Assembly (NCBI RefSeq): GCF_004803895.1
Contig: NZ_CP021978.1
Span: 1,364,001-1,428,000 of the forward strand
Reading direction: 5' to 3'
Length of the DNA: 64,000 bases
DNA from: Streptomyces hawaiiensis
GTDB lineage: Bacteria > Actinomycetota > Actinomycetes > Streptomycetales > Streptomycetaceae
A program made the translations under genes and the position numbers. Shown here piece by piece: positions 33,891-42,135 of the stretch. The notes beneath the pieces were generated by a model. That model saw only the letters and a program-made list of their open reading frames with translations, made no database searches and was not told where the DNA came from. Within the stretch, counting starts at the first letter, position 1. Each line of letters starts with the position of its first letter.

Positions 33891-33932
33891 GAGCGGGGGC
33901 TGGTCGCGCAGTTCCCCGCGCCCCTGAGCGGG
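33891..33932. repeat. Dispersed GC-rich intergenic repeat, copy 3
   Basis: GGGGGCTGGTCGCGC followed by AGTTCCCCGCGCCCCTGA lies within the urease operon between ureF and ureG. Since these genes are co-directional, this copy cannot act as a simple end-of-operon terminator unless it attenuates ureG and ureD expression. Confidence 0.7.
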
Positions 33933-33960
33933 TTGGTCTTCGCGGCGTTTCTCAGGGCAG

Positions 33961-34635
33961 CTACGAGGCGAACAGCCGTACCGGCCACCCCGCATGCACC
34001 TCCGCGCCGATCTCCAGCAGAGGCGCCGACCCGGCGGGCAACGCGTCGACGCCCTCGTCGACCGTCTTCCGGGCCGCCTCCACCGCCCGGTCCACGACGC
34101 GGTCCACCTCCGGCGCGAGCCGGGCCAACACCCTCGTCGCGTCGAACGGATCCAGACTGAGCAGCCGCACCGTCGCCGACGCGGGCCCGCTCACACTCTC
34201 GTACGCCGCGCAGTACGCGGCGTCGACCGGCCCGAGCCCCGCCGCCCGGGCCGCCAGCCCCAGCACCACCGGCTGGTGCGCCCCCTTGGGGAACGCTCTG
34301 CCGAGCGCGTCGAGCTCGGCGGACGGCCAGGTCGCCCGCGCCGCCCGCAGCAACTGCCGCCCCAGCTTCCGCGCGGCGACCCGCAGCGCGGGCGACGGTG
34401 TACGCGCGTCCGCGGCACGGTCCAGCGCGACGGGATCGATCCCGAGCGCCGCGGCCGCGGACAGCCCCGCCGCCACCAGCCCCGCCGTGTGCAACCGCCC
34501 CCGGCAGAACTCGCCCAGGCTCGCCGCCCCACTGATCCGCCCGGCCTTGACCGCCGCCTCGGCGCCGCCGGAGTGCGCATGCCCCCCGGCGGGAAACCGC
34601 CCGTCGGCCAGGACGAGAAGCGCTGCACGCGACAT
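33961..34635 (-). CDS. ureF: Urease accessory protein UreF
   Basis: This 224-aa helical protein has the UreF-type start ALLVLADGRFPAGGHAHSGG and the C-terminal aromatic/charged tail. It acts with UreD and UreG as a fidelity factor during metallocentre assembly. The ATG at 34635 is 10 nt after the ureC stop. Position and length match the family. Confidence 0.92.
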   Translation of the reverse strand: MSRAALLVLADGRFPAGGHAHSGGAEAAVKAGRISGAASLGEFCRGRLHTAGLVAAGLSAAAALGIDPVALDRAADARTPSPALRVAARKLGRQLLRAARATWPSAELDALGRAFPKGAHQPVVLGLAARAAGLGPVDAAYCAAYESVSGPASATVRLLSLDPFDATRVLARLAPEVDRVVDRAVEAARKTVDEGVDALPAGSAPLLEIGAEVHAGWPVRLFAS

Positions 34636-34645
34636 CAGACCACCC

Positions 34646-36367
34646 TCAGAACAGGAAGTACCGCTGAGCCATGGGCAGTTCGGCCGCCGGGGCCGCCTCG
34701 ACCAGCTCTCCGTCGATGTGCACGGCGAAGCTGTCGGGGTCGACCCGCACCTCGGGCCGCGCGTCGTTCTCGCGCATGTCGGCCTTGGTGACCCCGCGCG
34801 TCGACTCGATCGCCACGAACCGCTTCCCGAGCCCCAGCCGCTCCGGCAGCCCGGCCTCGATCGCCAGGGGCGCGACGAAGTTGACGGAGTTGGAGGCCGG
34901 TGCCCGTCCGATCGCCCCGTACATCGGTCGCGGCAGGACCGGCTGCGGCGTGGGGATGGAGGCGTTCGCGTCTCCCATCTGGGCGTAGGCGATCTGCCCG
35001 CCCTTGATGACGAGCTGCGGCTTGACGCCGAAGAACGCCGGCTCCCAGAGCACCAGGTCGGCCAGCTTGCCGCTCTCCACCGACCCGATCTCCCGGGCCA
35101 GGCCCTGGGCGAGGGCGGGGTTGATCGTGTACTTGGCGACATAGCGGCGTACCCGGCGGTTGTCGGCCCGTCCGTCGCCGGGCAGCGCGCCCCGCCGGCG
35201 CTTCATCACGTGCGCGGTCTGCCAGGTCCGCATGACGACCTCGCCCACGCGCCCCATGGCCTGGGAGTCGGAGGAGATGATCGAGATCGCGCCCAGGTCG
35301 TGCAGCACGTCCTCCGCCCCGATCGTGGAGGGGCGGATCCGGGACTCGGCGAAGGCCAGGTCCTCCGGCACCGCCGGGTTGAGGTGGTGGCACACCATCA
35401 GCATGTCGAGGTGTTCCTCGGCGGTGTTGACGGTGAACGGCCGGGTCGGGTTCGTGGAGCTGGGCAGCACGTACGACTCGGAGACCACGGTCATGATGTC
35501 CGGCGCGTGCCCGCCGCCCGCGCCCTCGGTGTGGTACGCGTGGATGCCCCGCCCGGCGATCGCGGCCAGGGTGTCGCCGACGAACCCGGCCTCGTTGAGC
35601 GTGTCCGTGTGGATGGCGACCTGGATGCCCGTCCGCTCGGCGACGGTCAGCGAGGCGTCGATGACGGCCGGGGTGGAGCCCCAGTCCTCGTGCAGCTTCA
35701 GGCCGAGCGCGCCGCCCCGGATCTGCGACAGCATCGCCTCGTGGGAGACGGTGTTGCCCTTGCCGAGGAACCCGATGTTGAGCGGGTAGGCCTCCATCGC
35801 CTCCAGCATCCGCGCCAGGTGCCAGGGACCGGGCGTCACGGTGGTGGCCTTGGAGCCCTCGGCCGGTCCCGTACCGCCGCCGACGAGGGTCGTGATGCCG
35901 GAGGACAGCGCCTCATCGGCGATCTGCGGGCAGATGAAGTGCACATGCGCGTCGATCGCGCCCGCCGTGAGGATCCGCCCGTTGCCGGCGATGATCTCGG
36001 TCTCGGGGCCGATGACCAGCTCCGGGTGGACGCCGTCCATGGTGTCGGGGTTGCCGGCCTTGCCGATGCCGGTGATCCGGCCGTCGCGGATGCCGACGTC
36101 GGCCTTGACGATCCCCCAGTGGTCGATGATCACCGCGCCGGTGATGACCGTGTCGGGGGTTCCTTCCGCCCGCGTGGCCCGTGCCTGGCCCATGGACTCA
36201 CGGATGACCTTGCCGCCGCCGAACACGGCCTCGTCACCGGCGAGCCCGGGGCCGCCGGAACGATCCTCCTCGATCTCGACCAGCAGGTCGGTGTCGGCGA
36301 GCCGGATGCGGTCGCCGGTCGTCGGACCGAACAGGTCGGCGTAGGCGGCACGTGAGATCTCAGGCAT
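34646..36367 (-). CDS. ureC: Urease subunit alpha
   Basis: This 573-aa catalytic subunit has nickel ligands H141 and H143 (DAHVHFI), the carbamylated bridging K224 (GLKLHEDWG), [19 protein letters not shown] and the flap residues MVCHHL. It hydrolyses urea to ammonia and carbamate. The ATG at 36367 is 7 nt after GGAGGT and overlaps the ureB end by 8 nt; a GTG at 36376 is a weaker option. Confidence 0.97.
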   Translation of the reverse strand: MPEISRAAYADLFGPTTGDRIRLADTDLLVEIEEDRSGGPGLAGDEAVFGGGKVIRESMGQARATRAEGTPDTVITGAVIIDHWGIVKADVGIRDGRITGIGKAGNPDTMDGVHPELVIGPETEIIAGNGRILTAGAIDAHVHFICPQIADEALSSGITTLVGGGTGPAEGSKATTVTPGPWHLARMLEAMEAYPLNIGFLGKGNTVSHEAMLSQIRGGALGLKLHEDWGSTPAVIDASLTVAERTGIQVAIHTDTLNEAGFVGDTLAAIAGRGIHAYHTEGAGGGHAPDIMTVVSESYVLPSSTNPTRPFTVNTAEEHLDMLMVCHHLNPAVPEDLAFAESRIRPSTIGAEDVLHDLGAISIISSDSQAMGRVGEVVMRTWQTAHVMKRRRGALPGDGRADNRRVRRYVAKYTINPALAQGLAREIGSVESGKLADLVLWEPAFFGVKPQLVIKGGQIAYAQMGDANASIPTPQPVLPRPMYGAIGRAPASNSVNFVAPLAIEAGLPERLGLGKRFVAIESTRGVTKADMRENDARPEVRVDPDSFAVHIDGELVEAAPAAELPMAQRYFLF

Positions 36368-36671
36368 CGAGGGCACCTCCGGTCTCCCCGCGCAGGCCGG
36401 GCACGACCCGGGCGCCGGCCAGCGGAACGAGTTCGATGTCGACGGGGATCCCGGGCTCGAAGCGCACGGCTGTGCCGGCGGCGACGTTCAGCCGCTTGCC
36501 GCGCGCGGCGGCGCGGTCGAACTCCAGACCGGGGTTGGCCTCGGCGAAGTGGTAGTGGGAGCCGACCTGCACGGGCCGGTCGGCGGCGTTGAGGACGGTG
36601 AGCCGGGTGACCTCGCGGCCCTCGTTGTACGCAATCGGGTCCTCGGCGAAGAGGATCTCTCCGGGAATCAC
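36360..36671 (-). CDS. ureB: Urease subunit beta
   Basis: This 103-aa protein has the family start [13 protein letters not shown] and the conserved [11 protein letters not shown]. It is a structural subunit of the three-chain bacterial urease. The start is GTG with GGGGAG upstream, 12 nt after ureA. Confidence 0.96.
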   Translation of the reverse strand: MIPGEILFAEDPIAYNEGREVTRLTVLNAADRPVQVGSHYHFAEANPGLEFDRAAARGKRLNVAAGTAVRFEPGIPVDIELVPLAGARVVPGLRGETGGALDA

Positions 36672-36683
36672 GGCGGCTCCCCG

Positions 36684-36986
<303 letters not shown>

Positions 36987-37087
36987 GTCCCACCTCACAG
37001 TCCTCGCTCCGGGCCGTGCGGGGCCCAGCTGCCGCTGCCACGGGGCAAAGTGCCAGGTGGCGTGGATCGGCAGGCTAATTGGACCGC

Positions 37088-37103
37088 GTTTCGGGCACGT
37101 TAA
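37088..37103 (-). promoter_or_regulatory. Putative GlnR box upstream of ureA
   Basis: Read on the minus strand the site is TTAAC-GTGCCC-GAAAC, a close match to the GlnR consensus gTnAc-n6-GaAAc, centred about 110 nt upstream of the ureA start. GlnR control of urease is established in S. coelicolor. The site overlaps the last codon region of the broken tetR gene. Confidence 0.65.
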
Positions 37104-37740
37104 CCGAGCTGTGATCCACCGGTGTCCCCGCCGCGCATGCCCGTCAGGGCCCGCAGACCGTCCCGGAGGACCTCGACCGGGGCGGGTCCGAAGAGGGACT
37201 GCTGCGCGATGAACCCGAGCGCGGAGGCGATCATCGTGCGGGCCACATGGTCCGGCGCCACATCCGCCCGCATCATGCCGGCCTCCTGATAGCCCTCGAC
37301 GATCCTCCCCAGGCCGCGCGGACCGAGCCGTAGCCCTCCCGCAGGAGGACCGCCAGTTCCTCGTTGCGCAGTGTCTCCGTCCACACCTGGATGACGAGCC
37401 GCGGAAAAGCGGGCCGGCCGTCCACGACCAGGGACTCACGGGCGGCGAGCGTCCTGCCGAGGACCGAAGCGACGAGTTCGTCCGGCGGCGGTGGCGGACT
37501 CTGGCGTGCCGCCTCCTCGAATGCCTCGCGGACGGAGCCGAGCGTCTCCGCGACGATCGCGCCGATCAGCTCCTCCTTGCCGCTGAAGTAGCGGTACACC
37601 GCCCCCGCCGAGAGGTCGACCTCCTTCAGCACGTCCTGCATCGACGTGGCGTGGAAGCCGTTGCGGGCGAAGCAGAGCGCGGCGCCGTCGAGGATCTGAC
37701 GGCGGCGGGCGTCGAGATGTTCCTGGGACACGCGGGCCAT
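37100..37740 (-). pseudogene. TetR-family regulator with a single-base frameshift
   Basis: The first part (37740 down to about 37311) encodes a TetR helix-turn-helix (CFARNGFHATSMQDVLKEVDLSAGAVYRYF) and most of the ligand domain up to VRAAW. The rest ([17 protein letters not shown] onward) is in another frame. One extra base in the C-run at 37307-37310 (plus strand) would rejoin them into 213 aa, the normal size. Either the gene is inactivated or the base was missed in sequencing. It is divergent from a membrane protein gene with an AT-rich palindrome between them. Confidence 0.85.
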
Positions 37741-37754
37741 GGTCCACAACATAA

Positions 37755-37768
37755 AACGAATATTCATT
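37755..37768. promoter_or_regulatory. AT-rich imperfect palindrome between tetR and membrane protein gene
   Basis: AACGAATATTCATT is a 14-bp palindrome with one mismatch, of the GAATATTC type seen at TetR operators. It is 14 bp from the tetR start and directly before a perfect -35 hexamer TTGACA (37770-37775). A related AAAACGAACGAT follows at 37809. Confidence 0.6.
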
Positions 37769-37864
37769 CTTGACAAGGAGCCGCGAGCGGAGCACGGTGA
37801 CAGCGCATCAAAACGAACGATCCTTCTTTTTAGCGCTCCGGTCGGCTCACCCCAGGAGACCCTC

Positions 37865-38857
37865 ATGCCTTCCCGCAACCGCCATGTGATCGCGGTCGTC
37901 GCCCTCGTGCCCGTCCTGGCCGCCCTCGCCCTGTGGGCCTTCGCCTGGCCGGCCTCCCGTATCGCGCCCCGTGACCTGCCGCTCGGCGTGGCCGGACCGC
38001 CGGCCGCGGCGGCCCAGGTCGAGCAGCAGCTGGAGCGGCACGAGAGCGCCTTCGAGATCCACCGCTACGCCGACGAGGCCGCCGCCCGGGACGCCATCGA
38101 GGACCGGAGCGTGTACGGCGCGGTCGTGGTCACGCGGCAGGGGCCCGAACTGCTCACCGCGTCCGCGGCCGGACCAGTCGTCGCGCAGTTCCTCCAGCAG
38201 GCCGTGGGGCAGCAGGCCGCCGCCGGGGGCGCACAGGTCAAGACCGTCGATGTCGTACCCAGCCCGGCCGGTGATCCGCGCGGTGCAGTGCTGAACGCCG
38301 CCGCATTGCCGCTCTCCTTGGCCGGCATCGCGGCGGGCGCGCTGGTCACCCTCCTGAGACTGCGCGGCTTCCGGGCCGTGATCGCGCTGCTCGGAGCGTC
38401 CGCCCTGGTGGGCGTGATCGCGGCCGGGATCGCGCACAGCTGGCTCGGGGCGCTCAGCGGTGACTGGTGGACGGAGGCGTCGGTGCTCGGCCTGTCCACG
38501 CTGGCCGTCGGCGGTGCCGTCGCCGGGCTCGCCGCCCTTCTCGGCACCGCCGGCATCGGCATCGGCGCCGCCATGGTGATGCTGCTGGGCAACCCCTTCT
38601 CCGGCGCCACGTCGGCCCCGCAGATGCTGCCGGAGCCGGCCGGCGCGATCGGCCAGTGGCTGCCGCCCGGCGCGGGCACGACGCTGCTGCGCTCGGTGTC
38701 CTTCTTCGACGGCGCGGCGGCGACCGGACCCGCCCTGACCCTGGCCTGGTGGGCGGTGCTGGGCCTGGGCGCCGTACTGCTCGGCGGCTCGCTCCGGGCG
38801 CGGAAGGCGGGCGTCGAGCCCGGGGCCGACCGGCGGGAGCTCTCAGCCGTCGGCTGA
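37865..38857 (+). CDS. Multi-spanning membrane protein, ABC-2/YhgE-like
   Basis: This 330-aa protein has one N-terminal helix (9-28), an extracytoplasmic region (about 30-175) and a cluster of five or six helices (180-315). That layout resembles the ABC-2-type or YhgE/Pip-like efflux-associated proteins. No ATPase gene is adjacent. CAGGAGA precedes the ATG. The divergent TetR gene is probably its repressor, so if that gene is truly broken expression may be constitutive. Confidence 0.7.
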   Translation: MPSRNRHVIAVVALVPVLAALALWAFAWPASRIAPRDLPLGVAGPPAAAAQVEQQLERHESAFEIHRYADEAAARDAIEDRSVYGAVVVTRQGPELLTASAAGPVVAQFLQQAVGQQAAAGGAQVKTVDVVPSPAGDPRGAVLNAAALPLSLAGIAAGALVTLLRLRGFRAVIALLGASALVGVIAAGIAHSWLGALSGDWWTEASVLGLSTLAVGGAVAGLAALLGTAGIGIGAAMVMLLGNPFSGATSAPQMLPEPAGAIGQWLPPGAGTTLLRSVSFFDGAAATGPALTLAWWAVLGLGAVLLGGSLRARKAGVEPGADRRELSAVG

Positions 38858-38877
38858 CCGGCGCCCCCACGAAGCGA

Positions 38878-38919
38878 CCGTGCGTCCCCCGCTGTAGCGG
38901 ACGGAGACGCACGGCCTTT
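38878..38919. terminator. Bidirectional terminator
   Basis: CCGTGCGTC pairs with GACGCACGG (38878-38914), with an inner CCGCT-GT-AGCGG stem, followed by CCTTTC. It separates the membrane protein gene from the convergent antitoxin gene. Confidence 0.8.
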
Positions 38920-38937
38920 CGTCTGTCCGGCTCGTAT

Positions 38938-39222
38938 CTAGTGGCCGCCCCGCCGGTGTTCCGCCGCGATCCCGAAGCGCTGCGGTTCGCCAGGAGCGGA
39001 CGCGCCCTCGCGGACCGTGGAGACCGCGCTGATCACCTGCTCCTCCGCGGTCTCCGTCAACTCCCGGGTCTCTTCGAGTCGCCGCAGGTCATCGGCCGAG
39101 ACGAGGGCGACGAGGGGCTTGCCGTGCCGGGTGACGACGACGCGTTCGCCGGCGTACACCACGCGGTTGATCAGGTCGGCGAGCTCAGCCCTGGCTTGCG
39201 TCACCGGAATCTCGTAGGCCAT
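38938..39222 (-). CDS. Phd/YefM-family antitoxin without adjacent toxin
   Basis: This 94-aa protein has the Phd/YefM pattern: [42 protein letters not shown]. Such proteins bind their promoter and neutralise a RelE/Doc-type toxin with their C-terminus. No toxin gene is present: 80 bp holding a terminator follow, then a convergent gene. It may be an orphan or act on an unlinked toxin. It is divergent from a ClpP-like gene. TATGAT lies 6 nt before the ATG, indicating a leaderless transcript. Confidence 0.88.
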   Translation of the reverse strand: MAYEIPVTQARAELADLINRVVYAGERVVVTRHGKPLVALVSADDLRRLEETRELTETAEEQVISAVSTVREGASAPGEPQRFGIAAEHRRGGH

Positions 39223-39228
39223 GCCCCC

Positions 39229-39265
39229 ATCATAACGTCACGTACGTCCTGTACATTTTTTACAG
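39229..39265. promoter_or_regulatory. Divergent promoter/operator region, antitoxin and clpP-like gene
   Basis: The region contains TATGAT on the minus strand (39229-39234), an ACGTACGT palindrome (39240-39247) and CTGTA-N7-TACAG (39249-39265). Antitoxins of this family normally autoregulate through palindromes, so these are candidate sites and would also affect the clpP-like gene. Confidence 0.5.
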
Positions 39266-39311
39266 AGACGGCTGTCGCCGGAGACAGCTGCGCCGCGAGG
39301 AGGGGTTCGTC

Positions 39312-39946
39312 ATGACCCGACCGTCCGCCCGCTACGTGCTGCCCGAGTTCACCGAACGCACAGGGTCCGGGCAACGGACGATGGATCCGTACTCGAAGCT
39401 CCTGGAGGAGCGGATCGTCTTCCTCGGGGCGCCGGTGGACGAGACCTCGGCGAACGACGTGATGGCCCAGTTCATGTACCTGGAGCACCAGGCTCCGGAG
39501 CGCGACATCTCGCTCTACATCAACTCCCCCGGCGGCACCTTCCACGCGATGACGGCGCTCTACGACACGATGCGGTACGTCTCCTGCGACGTGGAGACGA
39601 TCTGCCTGGGCCAGGCCGGTGCCGCCTCCTCGGTACTGCTGGCGGCGGGCACGCCCGGCAAGCGATTCGCGCTGCCCGACGCACGCCTGGTGATCCATCA
39701 GCCCGCGCTGCCCGAGCCGGTCCGGGGCAGGCGAGCGATCTGGCCATCCAGGCCGACGAGTTGACGCGCATCCGCGGCCGGATGGAGGAGATGCTCGCGC
39801 TGCACACCGGCCGCACCCGGGAGCAGGTGAGCACGGACATCGAGCGGGACAAGATCCTCACCGCCCAGGAGGCGGTGGAGTACGGCCTGGTGGACGGGAT
39901 CATCCCGAGCCGCAAGGCCACCCTGGCCCCGCCGACCGGACGATGA
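39312..39946 (+). pseudogene. ClpP-like protease gene with a frameshift and no catalytic serine
   Basis: The sequence is clearly ClpP family: [28 protein letters not shown] with the active-site His, and [12 protein letters not shown] with the Asp. Two features are odd. The expected GQAASxxxxLL reads [11 protein letters not shown] with equal length, placing A104 where the catalytic Ser should be. And the frame shifts near 39721-39728 after PVRG; one more G in the GGGG run would give [18 protein letters not shown] and a 211-aa protein. It has a strong ribosome binding site (GAGGAGG). It may be an inactive ClpR-like subunit, a pseudogene, or carry a base-calling error. Confidence 0.85.
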
Positions 39947-39953
39947 GGCCCTG

Positions 39954-40262
39954 GTGCTCCCGCCCGAACTGCCACCGCTGCCCGCCCTGACACGCGCCGA
40001 GGCGGAACTGATCGACCGTTACCTCGAGGTCGTCGACCTGCTCGGCCGCATCAATCCGGCCCAGGACGGCGACACCTACCGCGGACTGCGCGCCGCCCAG
40101 GCCCTGGTCGGCAGGGCGACCGCGCTGCGTGACGCGCTGACCCTGATGCACCAGCGGGGCGAGACGGACCTGCACGCGGGCACACTGGCCCGGGCGCTGC
40201 GGGTGCTGGACGGCGAGCGGCGCACGGCGCGGCTCACTCTGCCCCCGGAATCCGTCAGTTGA
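39954..40262 (+). CDS. Hypothetical protein downstream of the clpP-like gene
   Basis: This 102-aa soluble protein is helix-rich and has no family motif I recognise (ALTRAEAELIDRYLEVVDLLGRINPAQDGDTYRGLRAA). The GTG start lies 7 nt after the clpP-like stop, so the two are on one transcript and probably work together. A strong hairpin follows its stop. Confidence 0.65.
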   Translation: MLPPELPPLPALTRAEAELIDRYLEVVDLLGRINPAQDGDTYRGLRAAQALVGRATALRDALTLMHQRGETDLHAGTLARALRVLDGERRTARLTLPPESVS

Positions 40263-40275
40263 CGCGGAACCGTCG

Positions 40276-40311
40276 GTCCGGACGCCCGCCCTGTCGGCGG
40301 AGCGTCCGGAC
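40276..40311 (+). terminator. Hairpin terminator after the clpP-like operon
   Basis: GTCCGGACGC (40276-40285) pairs perfectly with GCGTCCGGAC (40302-40311) around an inner CCGCC/GGCGG stem. No T-run follows. Between it and the next promoter (40312-40527) I see no gene; the stretch is less GC-rich than its surroundings. Confidence 0.75.
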
Positions 40312-40527
40312 CTGAGTCGAAACGGACCAATGGACGTACCCCTGTTCGGAGTAGACGGGAAACTGATTTTGGGACCGTCCCGGTTGCGCAACACACGTAG
40401 CCCTCGGATGGAATGGGGCATTCCGTCGCTGGTCCGGCGCTCCACGAACCCGTGGACACTGGCGCGAACGCACACGTGTCCACCCGAACGGGTGAGTGGT
40501 GAGTAACAACACAAATCCCCGGTTCCG

Positions 40528-40558
40528 TTGGGAAATCCGGACAGCCATGCGCCAAGAT
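40528..40558 (+). promoter_or_regulatory. Candidate promoter of the riboswitch transcript
   Basis: TTGGGA (40528-40533) and CAAGAT (40553-40558) are spaced 19 nt apart and would start RNA near 40565, giving a leader of about 250 nt. A CCCCGCC/GGCGGGG hairpin (40576-40594) comes first in the leader. Confidence 0.4.
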
Positions 40559-40605
40559 CCCGTCTGACGACAAGCCCCCGCCGCTGTGGCGGGGCGATCC
40601 GGGCG

Positions 40606-40808
40606 GACGCCGAGTCCTGCCGCCGTCCGGATGACCGGTCGACAGGAGTGGATCGGCAGGAGTGGAGGACCCAAGCACGACGGGTCGCCGGGACGGTCAC
40701 GCCATGACCTGACCCGAGCAGCCCTTGGGGTGAAGCCGCGTCAGCGGCCGGGCAACTTCGCCAGCCCGAATCCGACAGGTCATCCTTCACAGGCGGCTGA
40801 CGAAGGGT
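40606..40808 (+). promoter_or_regulatory. ydaO/yuaA-type cyclic di-AMP riboswitch
   Basis: The leader shows the conserved order of the actinobacterial ydaO class: GCCGAGTCCTGCCG, GTCGCCGGGACGGTCAC, GACCCGAGCAGCCCTTGGGG, GGGCAACTTCGCCAGCCCGA, ATCCGACAGGTCA and AGGCGGCTGACGAAGG. This class binds c-di-AMP and in streptomycetes precedes cell-wall hydrolase genes such as rpfA. Ligand binding there turns expression off. The element ends just before the NlpC/P60 start. Confidence 0.9.
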
Positions 40809-40813
40809 TGCGC

Positions 40814-41287
40814 ATGACTGCGCTCAATCGTGTCCCGTCGCTCATGGCCCGGGCCGGCACGGCCTCGGCGCTCACCATCGCCGCCGTCGGCGGTTCGATA
40901 GTGGCGCCCGGCTTCGCCTCCGACGCCGCGGCTGCCACACCGGCGACCAAGGCACTCCAGATCGCGGCCTCCAAGAAGGGTTCGCCCTACAAGTACGGGG
41001 CCATAGGTCCGCACCGGTTCGACTGCTCCGGGCTCACGCTCTACTCGTTCAAGAAGGCCGGCAAGAAGCTCCCCCGCACGGCTGCCCAGCAGTACAACAA
41101 GACGCGCCACATCTCCGCCAAGAACCGCAAGGCGGGCGACCTGGTGTTCTTCCACTCGGGCAGCAACGTGTACCACGTCGGTATCTACGCGGGTAAGAAC
41201 AAGCTCTGGCACTCCCCGAAGAGCGGGGACGTGGTGCGGCTGCAGAAGATCTGGACCAAGAGCGTCTGGTACGGGCGCGTGAAGTGA
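40814..41287 (+). CDS. Secreted NlpC/P60 peptidoglycan endopeptidase
   Basis: This 157-aa protein has a signal peptide (RVPSLMARAGTASALTIAAV, cleavage near ASDAAAA) and one NlpC/P60 domain with catalytic Cys in FDCSGLTLYSF and His in YHVGIYAG. It would cut peptide stems in the cell wall. It has no cell-wall-binding LysM or SH3 domain, so it is a minimal secreted form. The start overlaps the end of the riboswitch, with AAGG 5-8 nt upstream. Confidence 0.92.
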   Translation: MTALNRVPSLMARAGTASALTIAAVGGSIVAPGFASDAAAATPATKALQIAASKKGSPYKYGAIGPHRFDCSGLTLYSFKKAGKKLPRTAAQQYNKTRHISAKNRKAGDLVFFHSGSNVYHVGIYAGKNKLWHSPKSGDVVRLQKIWTKSVWYGRVK

Positions 41288-41369
41288 TCCGCCCGGCGTG
41301 CGGCGGCGTCCTTGACGCGCCGCCGCACGCCGGAGCGTGACACGGGCTTGAGTGGATACCCGTCACTCC

Positions 41370-41999
41370 ATGGCCGAGCACCGTCCCTGCACCGCGCGTA
41401 ACGAGACTCCGCTGCAACGCGCCGACCGCAACTTCGTCGAGCTGCTCCAGGAACTCCGCGTCACCCAGACGGGTGTGCAGATCCTCTTCGCCTTCCTGCT
41501 GTCGCTCGCCTTCACGTCGCGCTTCGAGGACCTCGACACGGTCCAGCGCGTCACCTACGTCATCACGCTGCTGCTGGCGGTCCTGGCCGCCGCGCTCTTC
41601 ACCGCGCCGGCCGCGCTGCACCGCTCCCTCTTCCAGCAGGGCGCCAAGCCCCGCATCGTGCAGGTCTCCTCGCGCCTGGCCACCGCCGGCCTGAGTGTGC
41701 TGGTGTTCGCGTTCAGCGGTTCCGTGCTGCTGGTGGTCGATGTGACCACGGGCCGGGCCGGTGGTATCGCCGCGGGCGCCGCGACGTTCGTGGTCTGTGT
41801 CGGCCTGTGGGGGCTGCTCCCGCGGCTGGTGCGGCGGGCGGGGCCGCGTGCGGAGGCGGCCGGCACCGGGAAGACCACCGAGGAGGAGCCGGCGCGGGGC
41901 GACGTCAGGATCCCCGCACCGCTGCGGCGCACCGTCGGACAGCCCTCAGGGCTTCGTGGGGCGGCAGCGCACCGGGAGGCGTCGGCACGGCACCAGTGA
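41370..41999 (+). CDS. DUF6328-like membrane protein
   Basis: This 209-aa protein has about four membrane helices (35-150) after the conserved ETPLQRADRNFVELLQELRV, which I recall as the DUF6328 signature, and a charged, probably disordered C-terminal tail of about 50 residues. Function is unknown. The ATG at 41370 is preferred to a GTG at 41352; neither has a good ribosome binding site. Confidence 0.75.
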   Translation: MAEHRPCTARNETPLQRADRNFVELLQELRVTQTGVQILFAFLLSLAFTSRFEDLDTVQRVTYVITLLLAVLAAALFTAPAALHRSLFQQGAKPRIVQVSSRLATAGLSVLVFAFSGSVLLVVDVTTGRAGGIAAGAATFVVCVGLWGLLPRLVRRAGPRAEAAGTGKTTEEEPARGDVRIPAPLRRTVGQPSGLRGAAAHREASARHQ

Positions 42000-42135
42000 C
42001 GGCCGCGGGCTCCGGCGGGTCATGAGGCTCGGCGCGGGCGTCGCAGCCCTGAGGACGGCCCGGACGCGGGTCGCGCGGGCCGAGGTGCGCGTACGGCACC
42101 CGCTGGGGAGGTCTTCCGGGTCGTGCTGGGCGTGA

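Noticed and set aside
38858..38937. A toxin gene for the Phd/YefM antitoxin
   Set aside because: Only 80 bp with a terminator hairpin are present on the downstream side, and the upstream neighbour is ClpP-like. No RelE, Doc or VapC-type sequence was found.
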